From: UBA7692 sp033578915
GTDB lineage: Bacteria; Bacteroidota; Bacteroidia; Chitinophagales; LD1
Assembly (NCBI GenBank): GCA_033578915.1
Contig: JAVQWQ010000154.1
Span: forward strand, 1-5,170
DNA length: 5,170 nucleotides
Reading direction: 5' to 3'
Shown here: piece by piece, positions 1 to 5,170 of the stretch
How the letters are laid out: every line of letters begins with the position of its first letter
Position numbering within the stretch: the stretch's first letter is position 1
Translations under genes and position numbers: made by a program
The notes under the pieces: generated by a model
Databases searched by the model: none
Told to the model about the DNA's origin: nothing
The model's input: only the letters and a program-made list of their open reading frames with translations

Positions 1-11
1 GGCGGCCCCCC

Positions 12-58
12 CGGCCTGCGCCCCGCCGAAGGCTGCGAGGCCGCAGGGGACACCCCCT
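12..58 (-). repeat. GC-rich palindromic repeat, left copy (REP-like, 3' of the hydrolase gene)
   Basis: Read on the minus strand, this element starts 39 nt after the hydrolase stop codon. It has two parts. The first is a short hairpin at 45-58 (AGGGG stem, 4-nt loop, CCCCT). The second is a larger hairpin whose outer stem pairs 12-17 with 38-43 (CGGCCT/AGGCCG) and which has a small apical GCC-GAA-GGC hairpin at 25-33. The 23 bases at 36-58 are exactly repeated, inverted, at 5102-5124. Its composition is sharply unlike the AT-rich spacer beside it (59-97). No U-tract follows either hairpin, so it is not a canonical intrinsic terminator, although it could block RNA decay or aid termination. The repeat is seen directly; the REP-like label is inference. 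Confidence 0.75.
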
Positions 59-97
59 AATATTTATTCAAAATGACATTATTTATCCGCCGCAGGT

Positions 98-796
98 TCA
101 TGCAGCCTTGTCTAACGGTTGCACGCGCTTGATGATTTGTTTTTCGGACAACTCTTTGCGAATGATTTTACTGATTTCTTTCGCGCGGTTTACAATCATC
201 CAGTGTGTGCCGCCTTTGATAAGATGGGCATCGCTTCCGATGTAAATATGCGGGAATATGGTGTCGTTGGTGCCATGGATATGGACCACGTTGGAAGGTA
301 CCTCCTCGTTTGTCCAGGTAATCGCTTTATCGGCTGCCCATTCGTTAAAGGGAATATTGATGTCGCGAATCATGTCTTGTATGAGCTTCTTGTCGCTCTC
401 GGTAAGGTCGCCTAAGACCCAGTTCCACCAGAAATTGACTCTCGCCACCAAATGGCCGGGAATGAAGCGGTGGATAGGAAGCCTCCTCATCACAGAGAAC
501 TTGAGCGGCCGCTCCTGGCGCGATTTTATGCTGGATATAATGATGGTTTTATAGGGATGAATGATTTTTGCCAGCTCGATGGCCACAATACCGCCAAAGC
601 TCATGCCGATAAGTACGGGTACAGTATCTTGCTTGATTTGCGGCAACAGGCGTTTTACATAACTCTTTAAATCCTCTCCGGGCTTGTGGGCTACCCATCT
701 CAGGTGAACTACTTCGCACTCTTCCGGCAACTGCAGTTTGCTGAATATTCTCTCGTCTGCACCCACGCCGGGAATCAGATATATAGTAACTGCCAT
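98..796 (-). CDS. alpha/beta-hydrolase fold protein
   Basis: This is a single-domain cytoplasmic alpha/beta hydrolase of 232 aa with a complete catalytic triad. In this numbering the strand-1 segment IYLIPGVGADERIF is at 5-18, the nucleophile elbow G-M-S-F-G-G at 64-69 has Ser66, the acid is Asp178 in GTNDTIFP, and the base is His198 in GGTHWM. A cap-like segment rich in W, F and R (about 95-155) lies between strands, as in esterase or lipase-like members. No signal peptide or membrane segment is visible. An in-frame ATG at 844 would add 16 residues (MISKNIFDNAKRQEGQ). I prefer 796 because homologous hydrolases begin right before the first beta strand, an AGGAAGG sits 4 nt upstream (801-807), and a possible promoter -7 box lies almost on the upstream ATG. 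The substrate cannot be named from sequence. It probably has its own promoter, since about 150 bp separate it from the peptidase gene upstream. Confidence 0.85.
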   Translation of the reverse strand: MAVTIYLIPGVGADERIFSKLQLPEECEVVHLRWVAHKPGEDLKSYVKRLLPQIKQDTVPVLIGMSFGGIVAIELAKIIHPYKTIIISSIKSRQERPLKFSVMRRLPIHRFIPGHLVARVNFWWNWVLGDLTESDKKLIQDMIRDINIPFNEWAADKAITWTNEEVPSNVVHIHGTNDTIFPHIYIGSDAHLIKGGTHWMIVNRAKEISKIIRKELSEKQIIKRVQPLDKAA

Positions 797-800
797 CTGG

Positions 801-807
801 CCTTCCT
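801..807 (-). promoter_or_regulatory. Shine-Dalgarno-like AGGAAGG before the hydrolase start
   Basis: On the minus strand AGGAAGG ends 4 nt before the ATG at 796. None of the other three genes has a purine-rich ribosome site, which fits the weak use of Shine-Dalgarno sequences in Bacteroidota. The site therefore mainly serves as an argument for choosing 796 over 844. It could also be a chance purine run inside a longer coding sequence, where it would encode part of the residues before Met17. Confidence 0.4.
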
Positions 808-849
808 GCCTTTTTGCGTTGTCGAAAATATTCTTTGAAATCATATTTG

Positions 850-875
850 CAAATAGTTTAATAAGCTACACACAA
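850..875 (-). promoter_or_regulatory. possible Bacteroidota-type promoter for the hydrolase gene
   Basis: The minus strand carries TTG (873-875) followed, after 17 nt, by TATTTG (850-855). This resembles a degraded version of the Bacteroidetes sigma-ABfr promoter (TTTG at -33, TAnnTTTG at -7). The predicted transcript would start close to the ATG at 844, leaving a leader of about 45-50 nt before the ATG at 796. The match is imperfect at both boxes and could occur by chance in AT-rich DNA. Confidence 0.22.
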
Positions 876-883
876 TTGATTGT
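872..883. promoter_or_regulatory. ACAAT-N2-ATTGT dyad upstream of the hydrolase gene
   Basis: This is a perfect inverted repeat with 5-bp arms and a 2-nt centre. It overlaps the TTG of the possible promoter and would be well placed for a repressor. No regulator is encoded nearby and only one copy was seen, so its function is speculative. Confidence 0.25.
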
Positions 884-916
884 ACTGTAAAACCTACATT
901 AGGTTACATGCCGATG

Positions 917-941
917 AGAAAATAAACTTGTGTTAAGGTTT
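917..941 (-). terminator. weak candidate terminator after the peptidase gene
   Basis: Downstream of the peptidase stop on the minus strand, AAACCTT and AAGTTT can pair (six pairs with one bulged C) around a 5-nt loop, followed by ATTTTCTC. The placement is right for ending the propeller-peptidase transcript, but the stem is AT-rich and weak. A nearby imperfect stem (AACCT 891-895 with AGGTT 901-905) is an alternative. The spacer 797-945 holds nothing else that I recognise. Confidence 0.25.
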
Positions 942-945
942 AATT

Positions 946-2178
946 TTAAAACTCAATCTGAGCTTCAAAAGTTTGTGAACCGCGCCGGTAGGTAACAGTT
1001 GTTTGGCTGCCTTTGCTAAAATTGCTTAACGCGCGCATGTAGTCGTAAATATTATTAATCTCGAAATTTCCGATTTTAACGATGATATCGCCTGCCTTGA
1101 GTCCTGCTTTTTGAGCCGGTTTGTCTTTATTCAACCCATCTATGCGCACACCTTTGCCTTCGAAGGCGTAATCGGGCATGATGCCGAGCGTAACTTTAAA
1201 ACTCACTTTCAGGCTGTCTTCTTTTCTCTCTGCTTCGTAAAATTTTAATTTGGGTTTTGCAGCGAGCGTATCTGTTAGCTCTGCGATGAATTCCAGTATT
1301 TCTTTCAAGCCCCTGTAGTTGATTTTATGCGCATCATCGCTTGGTTTATGATAGTCGCTGTGCGGCCCCGTAAAAAAATGCAGCACCGGAATCTGTTTTC
1401 GATAAAAAGAGGTGTGATCGGATGGCCCAACACCTGATGAATCTGTTAGAATACTGAAACGGGAATGGTTGGTGCGTTGAATGGCTCCTGTAAACACATC
1501 CGATGTTCCAATGCCATAAATTAAAAGTCTTCGCGAGGAATCGGATAGCCGACCCACCATATCCATGTTCAACATATAATGTATGCTGCCTAAATCCACT
1601 GTAGGATGTTGTATAAAATATTTTGAACCTATGAGGCCGGCTTCTTCGGCAGAAAAACATATAAACAGAAAGTTTACAGGTTCGCGCCTTGTGTTGGTGG
1701 CATAATACCTGGCCAACTCCAGCACCCCGGCTACTCCGGAAGCGTTGTCATCGGCTCCGTTATGAATGGCTTTCTTTTTCCGCTTTTTCGCCAGCGATGC
1801 ACCTTCGCCATCTGTGCCCAGATGGTCGTGATGTGCTCCGATTATCACTGTAAGCGGAGAAGCATTGTCTATGAACCCAATCACATTAGTGCCGGTTCGG
1901 AGTTTACCTGTCTGTTGGCTGGTATCATGAGGATTCAGTCGTTGGCGATAGCTAAACGATTGATAATATTCATTTTCTCCTTTAGGCAATAAGCCGTATT
2001 TCCTGAAATGTGATGCAATATATTTTACCGCTCTTTGCTCGCCTTTGGTGCCCGGGGCACGTCCTTTAAGTTTGTCGTTTGCAAGATAATACACATGTTT
2101 TTTGAGCAGATGTTCGTCTATCTGGCACGATGCATATACCACCATACACAGCAGCAAAAAAGAAATGATTACTCGCAT
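946..2178 (-). CDS. exported M28-family metallopeptidase with C-terminal PDZ domain
   Basis: This 410-aa protein is predicted to be a secreted or periplasmic zinc aminopeptidase-like enzyme. Residues 1-16 form a signal peptide (Arg2, then a hydrophobic run), with a plausible cut after VYA-16. The M28 catalytic domain spans about 21-305 and all ligand motifs are present: H116 and D118 in GAHHDHLG, D143/D144 in GADDNASG, the catalytic and ligand pair E178-E179 in FSAEEAG, D206 in NMDMVG, and H277 in SDYHKPSD. No PA domain is inserted. Residues about 335-410 form a PDZ domain (GVRIDGL, AGLKAGDIIVKI), which in such enzymes usually binds peptide tails or regulates access. A basic run, KKRKKK (131-136), lies in the loop between the first two metal motifs. 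The gene starts 10 bp after the propeller stop codon without a Shine-Dalgarno site, so the two are almost certainly one operon. The family is confident; the exact substrate (dipeptides, N-terminal residues) is unknown. Confidence 0.93.
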   Translation of the reverse strand: MRVIISFLLLCMVVYASCQIDEHLLKKHVYYLANDKLKGRAPGTKGEQRAVKYIASHFRKYGLLPKGENEYYQSFSYRQRLNPHDTSQQTGKLRTGTNVIGFIDNASPLTVIIGAHHDHLGTDGEGASLAKKRKKKAIHNGADDNASGVAGVLELARYYATNTRREPVNFLFICFSAEEAGLIGSKYFIQHPTVDLGSIHYMLNMDMVGRLSDSSRRLLIYGIGTSDVFTGAIQRTNHSRFSILTDSSGVGPSDHTSFYRKQIPVLHFFTGPHSDYHKPSDDAHKINYRGLKEILEFIAELTDTLAAKPKLKFYEAERKEDSLKVSFKVTLGIMPDYAFEGKGVRIDGLNKDKPAQKAGLKAGDIIVKIGNFEINNIYDYMRALSNFSKGSQTTVTYRRGSQTFEAQIEF

Positions 2179-2188
2179 ATCTAATGAT

Positions 2189-3235
2189 TTAATCTATCCA
2201 GTCGGCTATGAATATATTGGTGTCGCGCGTTCCTTTGTTGTTGCGGTTGCTGCTCCAGACAAGCTTTTTCCCATCGGGCGAGAACATAGGGAAGGCGTTA
2301 AAAACGCTCTCAGTTGTAATTTGTTCCAATCCGCTTCCATCTTCGTTTATCATATATAACTGAAAATCGAATCCTCTGGTTGAGTGATGGTTAGATGAGA
2401 AAATGATTTTCTTGCCCGAAGGATGATAAAAGGGCGCCCAGTTGGCTTTACCTAAATGGGTTACCTGCCTGAGATTATTCCCGTTGGTATCGCAAACAAA
2501 AATTTCCATGTTAGTTGGCGCGACAAGGTTTTGTTGAAGCAGTTCTTTATATTCTTTAATCTCCTCCGGCGTCTTGGGGCGCGAAGCGCGGAAAACAAGT
2601 TTGCTGCCATCGGGAGAAAAAAATGCTCCACCATCGTAACCGGTTTCAAAGGTGATCTGCTTTACATCGGAGCCGTCAATATTCATGATGTATAAGTCGA
2701 GGTCGCCATTTCGCGTAGAGGTGAACACGATTTTTTTTCCATCAGGAGAAACGGTTGCTTCTGCATCATAGCCCGGCGAATTTGTCAATTGCCGAATGAT
2801 TTTACCATTTCTGTCTGCTATGAAAATGTCGTATTCCGGATAAATAGCCCACAGATACTTTTTATCTGCACGGGGCGGAGGGGGTGGCGGGCAGGCAGAA
2901 TCGTAGTGATGCGTTGATGCAAAGAGTATGAGTTTGCCTTTATTCAAATAATAGGAACAGGTAGTACGTCCTTTGCCGCTGCTGATGAGTTTCGGCCTAT
3001 ATGAGGGATTCTCCTGCGCTTTTCGAATATCTATTTCAAATATCTGATCGCAATGTACTTTCCATTCAGGGTTGGTAATCTGGCAAGTAAGTCTTTTACC
3101 ATCCGGGCTGAAATATGCCTCTGCATTGTCTCCGCCAAAAGTAAGCTGGCGAATATTGCGGAGATGTTTAGCTTCGGTCGTCTGAGCCGATAGTGATTGG
3201 AAACAAAAATTTATTAGAAGAATTAGTACAATCAT
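2189..3235 (-). CDS. exported TolB-like six-bladed beta-propeller (PD40 repeats)
   Basis: This 348-aa protein has a short signal peptide (hydrophobic 2-14, likely cut after SLSA-17). The remainder is built from PD40/WD40-like repeats, each marked by a 'SPDGKK(I/L)VF' type motif: 43-51, 163-171, 207-215, 272-279 (variant HPSGKKIIF) and 319-327, plus one degenerate repeat around 94-106 (YYLNKGKLILFAS). That makes six blades. Blade endings such as DLYIMNIDGSDVKQIT (180-195) are typical of TolB-related propellers. Blade 2 leads into a C-P6-R segment (115-122), and blade 4 carries a charged insert (about 220-243, KTPEEIKEYKELLQQ). No enzyme motif is visible, so a binding or scaffold role in the periplasm is likely. 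It is not TolB itself, because the TolB N-terminal domain is missing and no tol-pal gene is near. It is the first gene of the operon with the M28 peptidase. No in-frame ATG, GTG or TTG lies between this start and the upstream stop (3266-3268). The signal peptide unusually has no positive charge before its hydrophobic run. Confidence 0.9.
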   Translation of the reverse strand: MIVLILLINFCFQSLSAQTTEAKHLRNIRQLTFGGDNAEAYFSPDGKRLTCQITNPEWKVHCDQIFEIDIRKAQENPSYRPKLISSGKGRTTCSYYLNKGKLILFASTHHYDSACPPPPPPRADKKYLWAIYPEYDIFIADRNGKIIRQLTNSPGYDAEATVSPDGKKIVFTSTRNGDLDLYIMNIDGSDVKQITFETGYDGGAFFSPDGSKLVFRASRPKTPEEIKEYKELLQQNLVAPTNMEIFVCDTNGNNLRQVTHLGKANWAPFYHPSGKKIIFSSNHHSTRGFDFQLYMINEDGSGLEQITTESVFNAFPMFSPDGKKLVWSSNRNNKGTRDTNIFIADWID

Positions 3236-3389
3236 GCTGCGAAATGAAACATAACCGTTGCAATCTCAAAGCTTGTTTGTCATCATTTTGTCATTTAAAA
3301 TCATTTAAGAAGCCACAACGGACTAAAAAAATTTAAATCAACAACGGCTTATAAAATTTCTTTATTTAGCCCGCATAAAAATCATTTAT
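3236..3389. promoter_or_regulatory. divergent promoter region between the propeller-peptidase operon and paaN
   Basis: These 154 AT-rich bases must hold the promoters for both directions. CAACGG occurs three times: inverted at 3255-3260, direct at 3316-3321 and 3342-3347. TTTGTCAT occurs at 3276-3283 and 3287-3294, and TCATTTAA at 3291-3298 and 3301-3308, so TCAT units recur about every 10-11 bp. No full match to the Bacteroidota TTTG / TAnnTTTG promoter pair was found on either strand; the nearest on the plus strand is TCATTTTG at 3283-3290. Both flanking starts lack a Shine-Dalgarno sequence and are preceded by AT-rich DNA. Promoter presence is deduced from gene layout, not from clear boxes. 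Confidence 0.45.
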
Positions 3390-5045
3390 ATGGCGCTCAG
3401 TCCCGCTCATGCAGAAATCATTCAAAACGCGCTCAAGGCCATTCACGCGCGCACTTTTTTTGCTCAATATCCCGAACACCCTAAAGCATATGGAGAAGAA
3501 GCTCCAGCCAAAGGACAGGTTGCCTTCGATGCCCAGCGCAACCGTAAGTTTGAACAACTCAAGCAAAACAACCCTATCGAATGGAAAGGGGAAGAAGTGT
3601 CTCCCTACACTCAGGAACCTCTTGGCATTACCTATCCCATTTTTGATAGCGATACGCTGGTTGTAAGGGCCGGCAGGGCTCTGGAGCAATGGAAAAAAAC
3701 GCACCCCGACACGCGTGCCGAAATACTGCTTCATGCTTTAGAAAAAATTCAAGGGCGTTTTTTCGAAATTGCTTATGCTACTCAACATACTACCGGCCAG
3801 TCTTTCATTATGAGTTTTCAGGCCAGCGGGCCGCATGCGGCAGATCGCGCCCTCGAAGCGTTGGCGCTCGGCTATCAGGAAGTTACCCGTTTCCCAGACA
3901 AAATAGTGTGGGAAAAACCCGCAGGTAAGGTCACGCTAAAGCTGGAAAAAGTTTACAAAGCTGTGCCAAAGGGAATAGCCCTCGTGATCGGTTGCTCCAC
4001 ATTCCCTACATGGAACAGCGTCCCGGGCATATTTGCTTCGCTAATCACAGGAAACACCGTTATTGTGAAACCTCATCCAAAAAGTGTTTACCCAATAGCC
4101 ATCGTTGTTGCGGAGATACAAGCAGCCCTTTCAGAAAAGGGTTTAGATCCGAATATATGCCAGTTGGCTGTGGATTCCAGCGATAATCTTATCACTAAAA
4201 AGTTGGCAGAAAATCCGCTTGTAAAAATCATTGACTACACCGGCAGCTCTGCCTTTGGCGACTACATAGAAAGTCTTCCCGGAAAAACTACTTTTACCGA
4301 GAAGGCCGGTGTCAATAGCGTTATACTCGATTCCGTTAATGACCTTAAGGCAGTAGTGCAGAATATTGCTTTTTCAGCCTCTCTTTATTCAGGGCAGATG
4401 TGTACCGCTCCGCAAAATATCTTCATCCCCGAGAGCGGCATCAAGGCTGCAGACGCTGTAGTAAGTTATGAAGACACGGTTAAAGCCCTGAGTGAAGCCT
4501 TCAGCGGTTTGGCCGCTCATCCGCAAATGGGGCCCGGCACACTTGGCGCTATCCAAACTGATGTTACAATAAAAAGAGTAGAAAGTGTAAAAGACCTTGG
4601 CAACATTATCGTAGCCCCTCAAAAGGTTGCGAATGCAGATTTCCCGCAGGCGCGCACCTGCTCGCCCATTGTGCTGGAACTCGAAGCCAAAGATTTCGGC
4701 GTGTACGAAAATGAATTATTCGGGCCAATCGTGCTCATCATCAAAACAAAAGATACCGAACAGAGCATTCATTTAGCCAAGGAGCTGGCCATAAAACATG
4801 GCGCTATCACCTGCGCAGCCTACACTACCAACAGCGCTACCGCAGCACGCATCGAAGAGGAGATGGAGTCGGTCTTTGTGCCGGTAAGTCTTAATTTCAC
4901 GGGAGGTGTGTTTGTAAACCAGCATGCTGCTTTTAGCGACTTTCACGTTACGGGTGGTAATCCTGCCGGCAACGCTTCGTTTACCAACCCCGAATACGTC
5001 AATAAAAGATTCGTGTGGGTAGGCCACAGAAGAAATCTTGGATAA
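3390..5045 (+). CDS. paaN: PaaN-type aldehyde dehydrogenase (phenylacetic acid degradation)
   Basis: This 551-aa cytoplasmic NAD(P)-dependent aldehyde dehydrogenase resembles the stand-alone PaaN family. That family is proposed to oxidise the semialdehyde formed when the oxepin-CoA ring of the phenylacetyl-CoA pathway is opened. The N-terminal region (1-85, with ALKAIHARTFFAQYPEHPKA) is characteristic of PaaN. The ALDH fold covers about 86-510: oxyanion Asn209 in FPTWNS, cofactor-binding Lys227 in GNTVIVKPHP, Gly285 in YTGSSAFG, general-base Glu304 in FTEKAG, nucleophile Cys338 in SGQMCTAP, and ENELFGP at 440-446. All key residues are intact. It lacks the MaoC-like hydratase domain fused in E. 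coli PaaZ (about 680 aa), so ring cleavage would need a separate protein. No other paa gene is in the window. The start at ATG 3390 matches the expected N-terminus; no Shine-Dalgarno site is seen. Substrate assignment rests on family resemblance. Confidence 0.9.
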   Translation: MALSPAHAEIIQNALKAIHARTFFAQYPEHPKAYGEEAPAKGQVAFDAQRNRKFEQLKQNNPIEWKGEEVSPYTQEPLGITYPIFDSDTLVVRAGRALEQWKKTHPDTRAEILLHALEKIQGRFFEIAYATQHTTGQSFIMSFQASGPHAADRALEALALGYQEVTRFPDKIVWEKPAGKVTLKLEKVYKAVPKGIALVIGCSTFPTWNSVPGIFASLITGNTVIVKPHPKSVYPIAIVVAEIQAALSEKGLDPNICQLAVDSSDNLITKKLAENPLVKIIDYTGSSAFGDYIESLPGKTTFTEKAGVNSVILDSVNDLKAVVQNIAFSASLYSGQMCTAPQNIFIPESGIKAADAVVSYEDTVKALSEAFSGLAAHPQMGPGTLGAIQTDVTIKRVESVKDLGNIIVAPQKVANADFPQARTCSPIVLELEAKDFGVYENELFGPIVLIIKTKDTEQSIHLAKELAIKHGAITCAAYTTNSATAARIEEEMESVFVPVSLNFTGGVFVNQHAAFSDFHVTGGNPAGNASFTNPEYVNKRFVWVGHRRNLG

Positions 5046-5101
5046 ACAAGATAAGAGAACACACCCTTTCATAATTTATTTTATTTAATGTCTGGAAGAT
5101 C

Positions 5102-5155
5102 AGGGGGTGTCCCCTGCGGCCTCGGCCTTCGCTTCGCTCCGGCTGCGAGGCCGCA
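5102..5155 (+). repeat. GC-rich palindromic repeat, right copy (REP-like, 3' of paaN)
   Basis: This element begins 56 nt after the paaN stop codon. The 23 bases 5102-5124 are the exact reverse complement of 36-58. It starts with the same short hairpin (5102-5115, AGGGG-GTGT-CCCCT). A second hairpin follows with a perfect 10-bp stem, TGCGGCCTCG (5115-5124) with CGAGGCCGCA (5146-5155), and a 21-nt loop containing CTTCGCTTCGCTCC. The left copy has a shorter stem and a different loop. The last bases of the window (5156-5170) remain GC-rich and include the palindrome CGGCCG (5157-5162), so the element may run past the end. No U-tract follows, which argues against a standard intrinsic terminator. 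The spacer 5046-5101 is AT-rich and holds no gene. Confidence 0.78.
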
Positions 5156-5170
5156 TCGGCCGGGCTGCTG

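Noticed and set aside
119..670. Plus-strand open frames of 72-98 codons across the hydrolase gene
   Set aside because: They overlap each other and lie opposite a gene with a full catalytic triad. Their translations show no recognisable domain.
845..854. Perfect 10-bp palindrome ATTTGCAAAT just upstream of the ATG at 844
   Set aside because: It is a single short palindrome in AT-rich DNA with no second copy near another promoter, and chance is a sufficient explanation.
1346..1660. Second minus-strand frame (104 codons) inside the peptidase gene
   Set aside because: It overlaps the M28 metal-ligand region in another frame and has no domain-like features.
2120..2135. Lipobox in the peptidase signal peptide (VYASC, Cys18)
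   Set aside because: Position -3 is Tyr instead of the usual Leu, Val or Ile, and a signal peptidase I site (VYA) fits as well. Lipoprotein status is possible but not supported enough to call.
2461..2649. Arginine-rich 62-residue frame inside the propeller gene
   Set aside because: The RRRRR run is the shifted reading of the propeller codons in this stretch. It is a shadow, not a basic peptide gene.
4389..5072. Minus-strand frames opposite the 3' part of paaN
   Set aside because: They lie antisense to conserved ALDH motifs, have no coding-like character and show no recognised product.
36..5124. Terminal inverted repeats of a 5-kb transposon
   Set aside because: No transposase or recombinase is encoded between the repeats, the four genes are ordinary housekeeping or accessory genes, and no target duplication can be seen because the window ends inside the repeats.
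5102..5155. Classical rho-independent terminator after paaN
   Set aside because: The hairpins are strong, but no T-rich tract follows either stem. The AT-rich stretch is upstream of the hairpin instead.
1..5170. CRISPR array, tRNA, rRNA or riboswitch
   Set aside because: No regularly spaced repeats, cloverleaf or conserved RNA core was seen. The spacers are too short, and only the terminal GC-rich elements show strong secondary structure.

Overview
The window looks like ordinary chromosomal DNA of a Bacteroidota bacterium, plausibly of the Chitinophagaceae/Sphingobacteriales type. This is inferred from four things: the protein families and their sequence style, moderate GC in the genes with AT-rich spacers, mostly no Shine-Dalgarno sequence before the starts, and secreted proteins with cleavage sites of the form 'SA-Q'. 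No RNA gene, CRISPR array, insertion sequence, phage gene or broken gene was found. Almost all of the sequence is explained by four intact genes.

Layout: positions 1-58 hold a GC-rich palindromic repeat. An alpha/beta hydrolase gene follows on the minus strand (98-796). After a spacer of about 150 bp comes a two-gene minus-strand operon. It is transcribed from about 3235 leftward and encodes first an exported six-bladed TolB-like (PD40) beta-propeller (2189-3235), then, 10 bp later, an exported M28-family zinc peptidase with a C-terminal PDZ domain (946-2178). A 154-bp divergent intergenic region (3236-3389) separates this operon from a plus-strand aldehyde dehydrogenase of the phenylacetate-degradation PaaN type (3390-5045). 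The right end (5102-5170) is a second copy of the GC-rich repeat in inverted orientation.

How the genes work together: the propeller and the peptidase are very probably co-transcribed and both exported, so they may act on the same peptides or proteins in the periplasm or outer envelope. PaaN is a cytoplasmic enzyme that would oxidise the ring-opened aldehyde of the phenylacetyl-CoA pathway, but no other paa gene is in view. The hydrolase has a full catalytic triad but no assignable substrate.

The most notable non-coding signal is the repeat pair. A 23-bp core is identical at both ends, and each copy lies downstream of a stop codon in the same orientation relative to its gene. Each core is followed by a second GC-rich hairpin whose stem and loop differ between copies. 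This resembles a dispersed REP-like 3'-UTR element and may explain why the sequence ends where it does. I see no convincing evidence of a previously undescribed multi-gene system.
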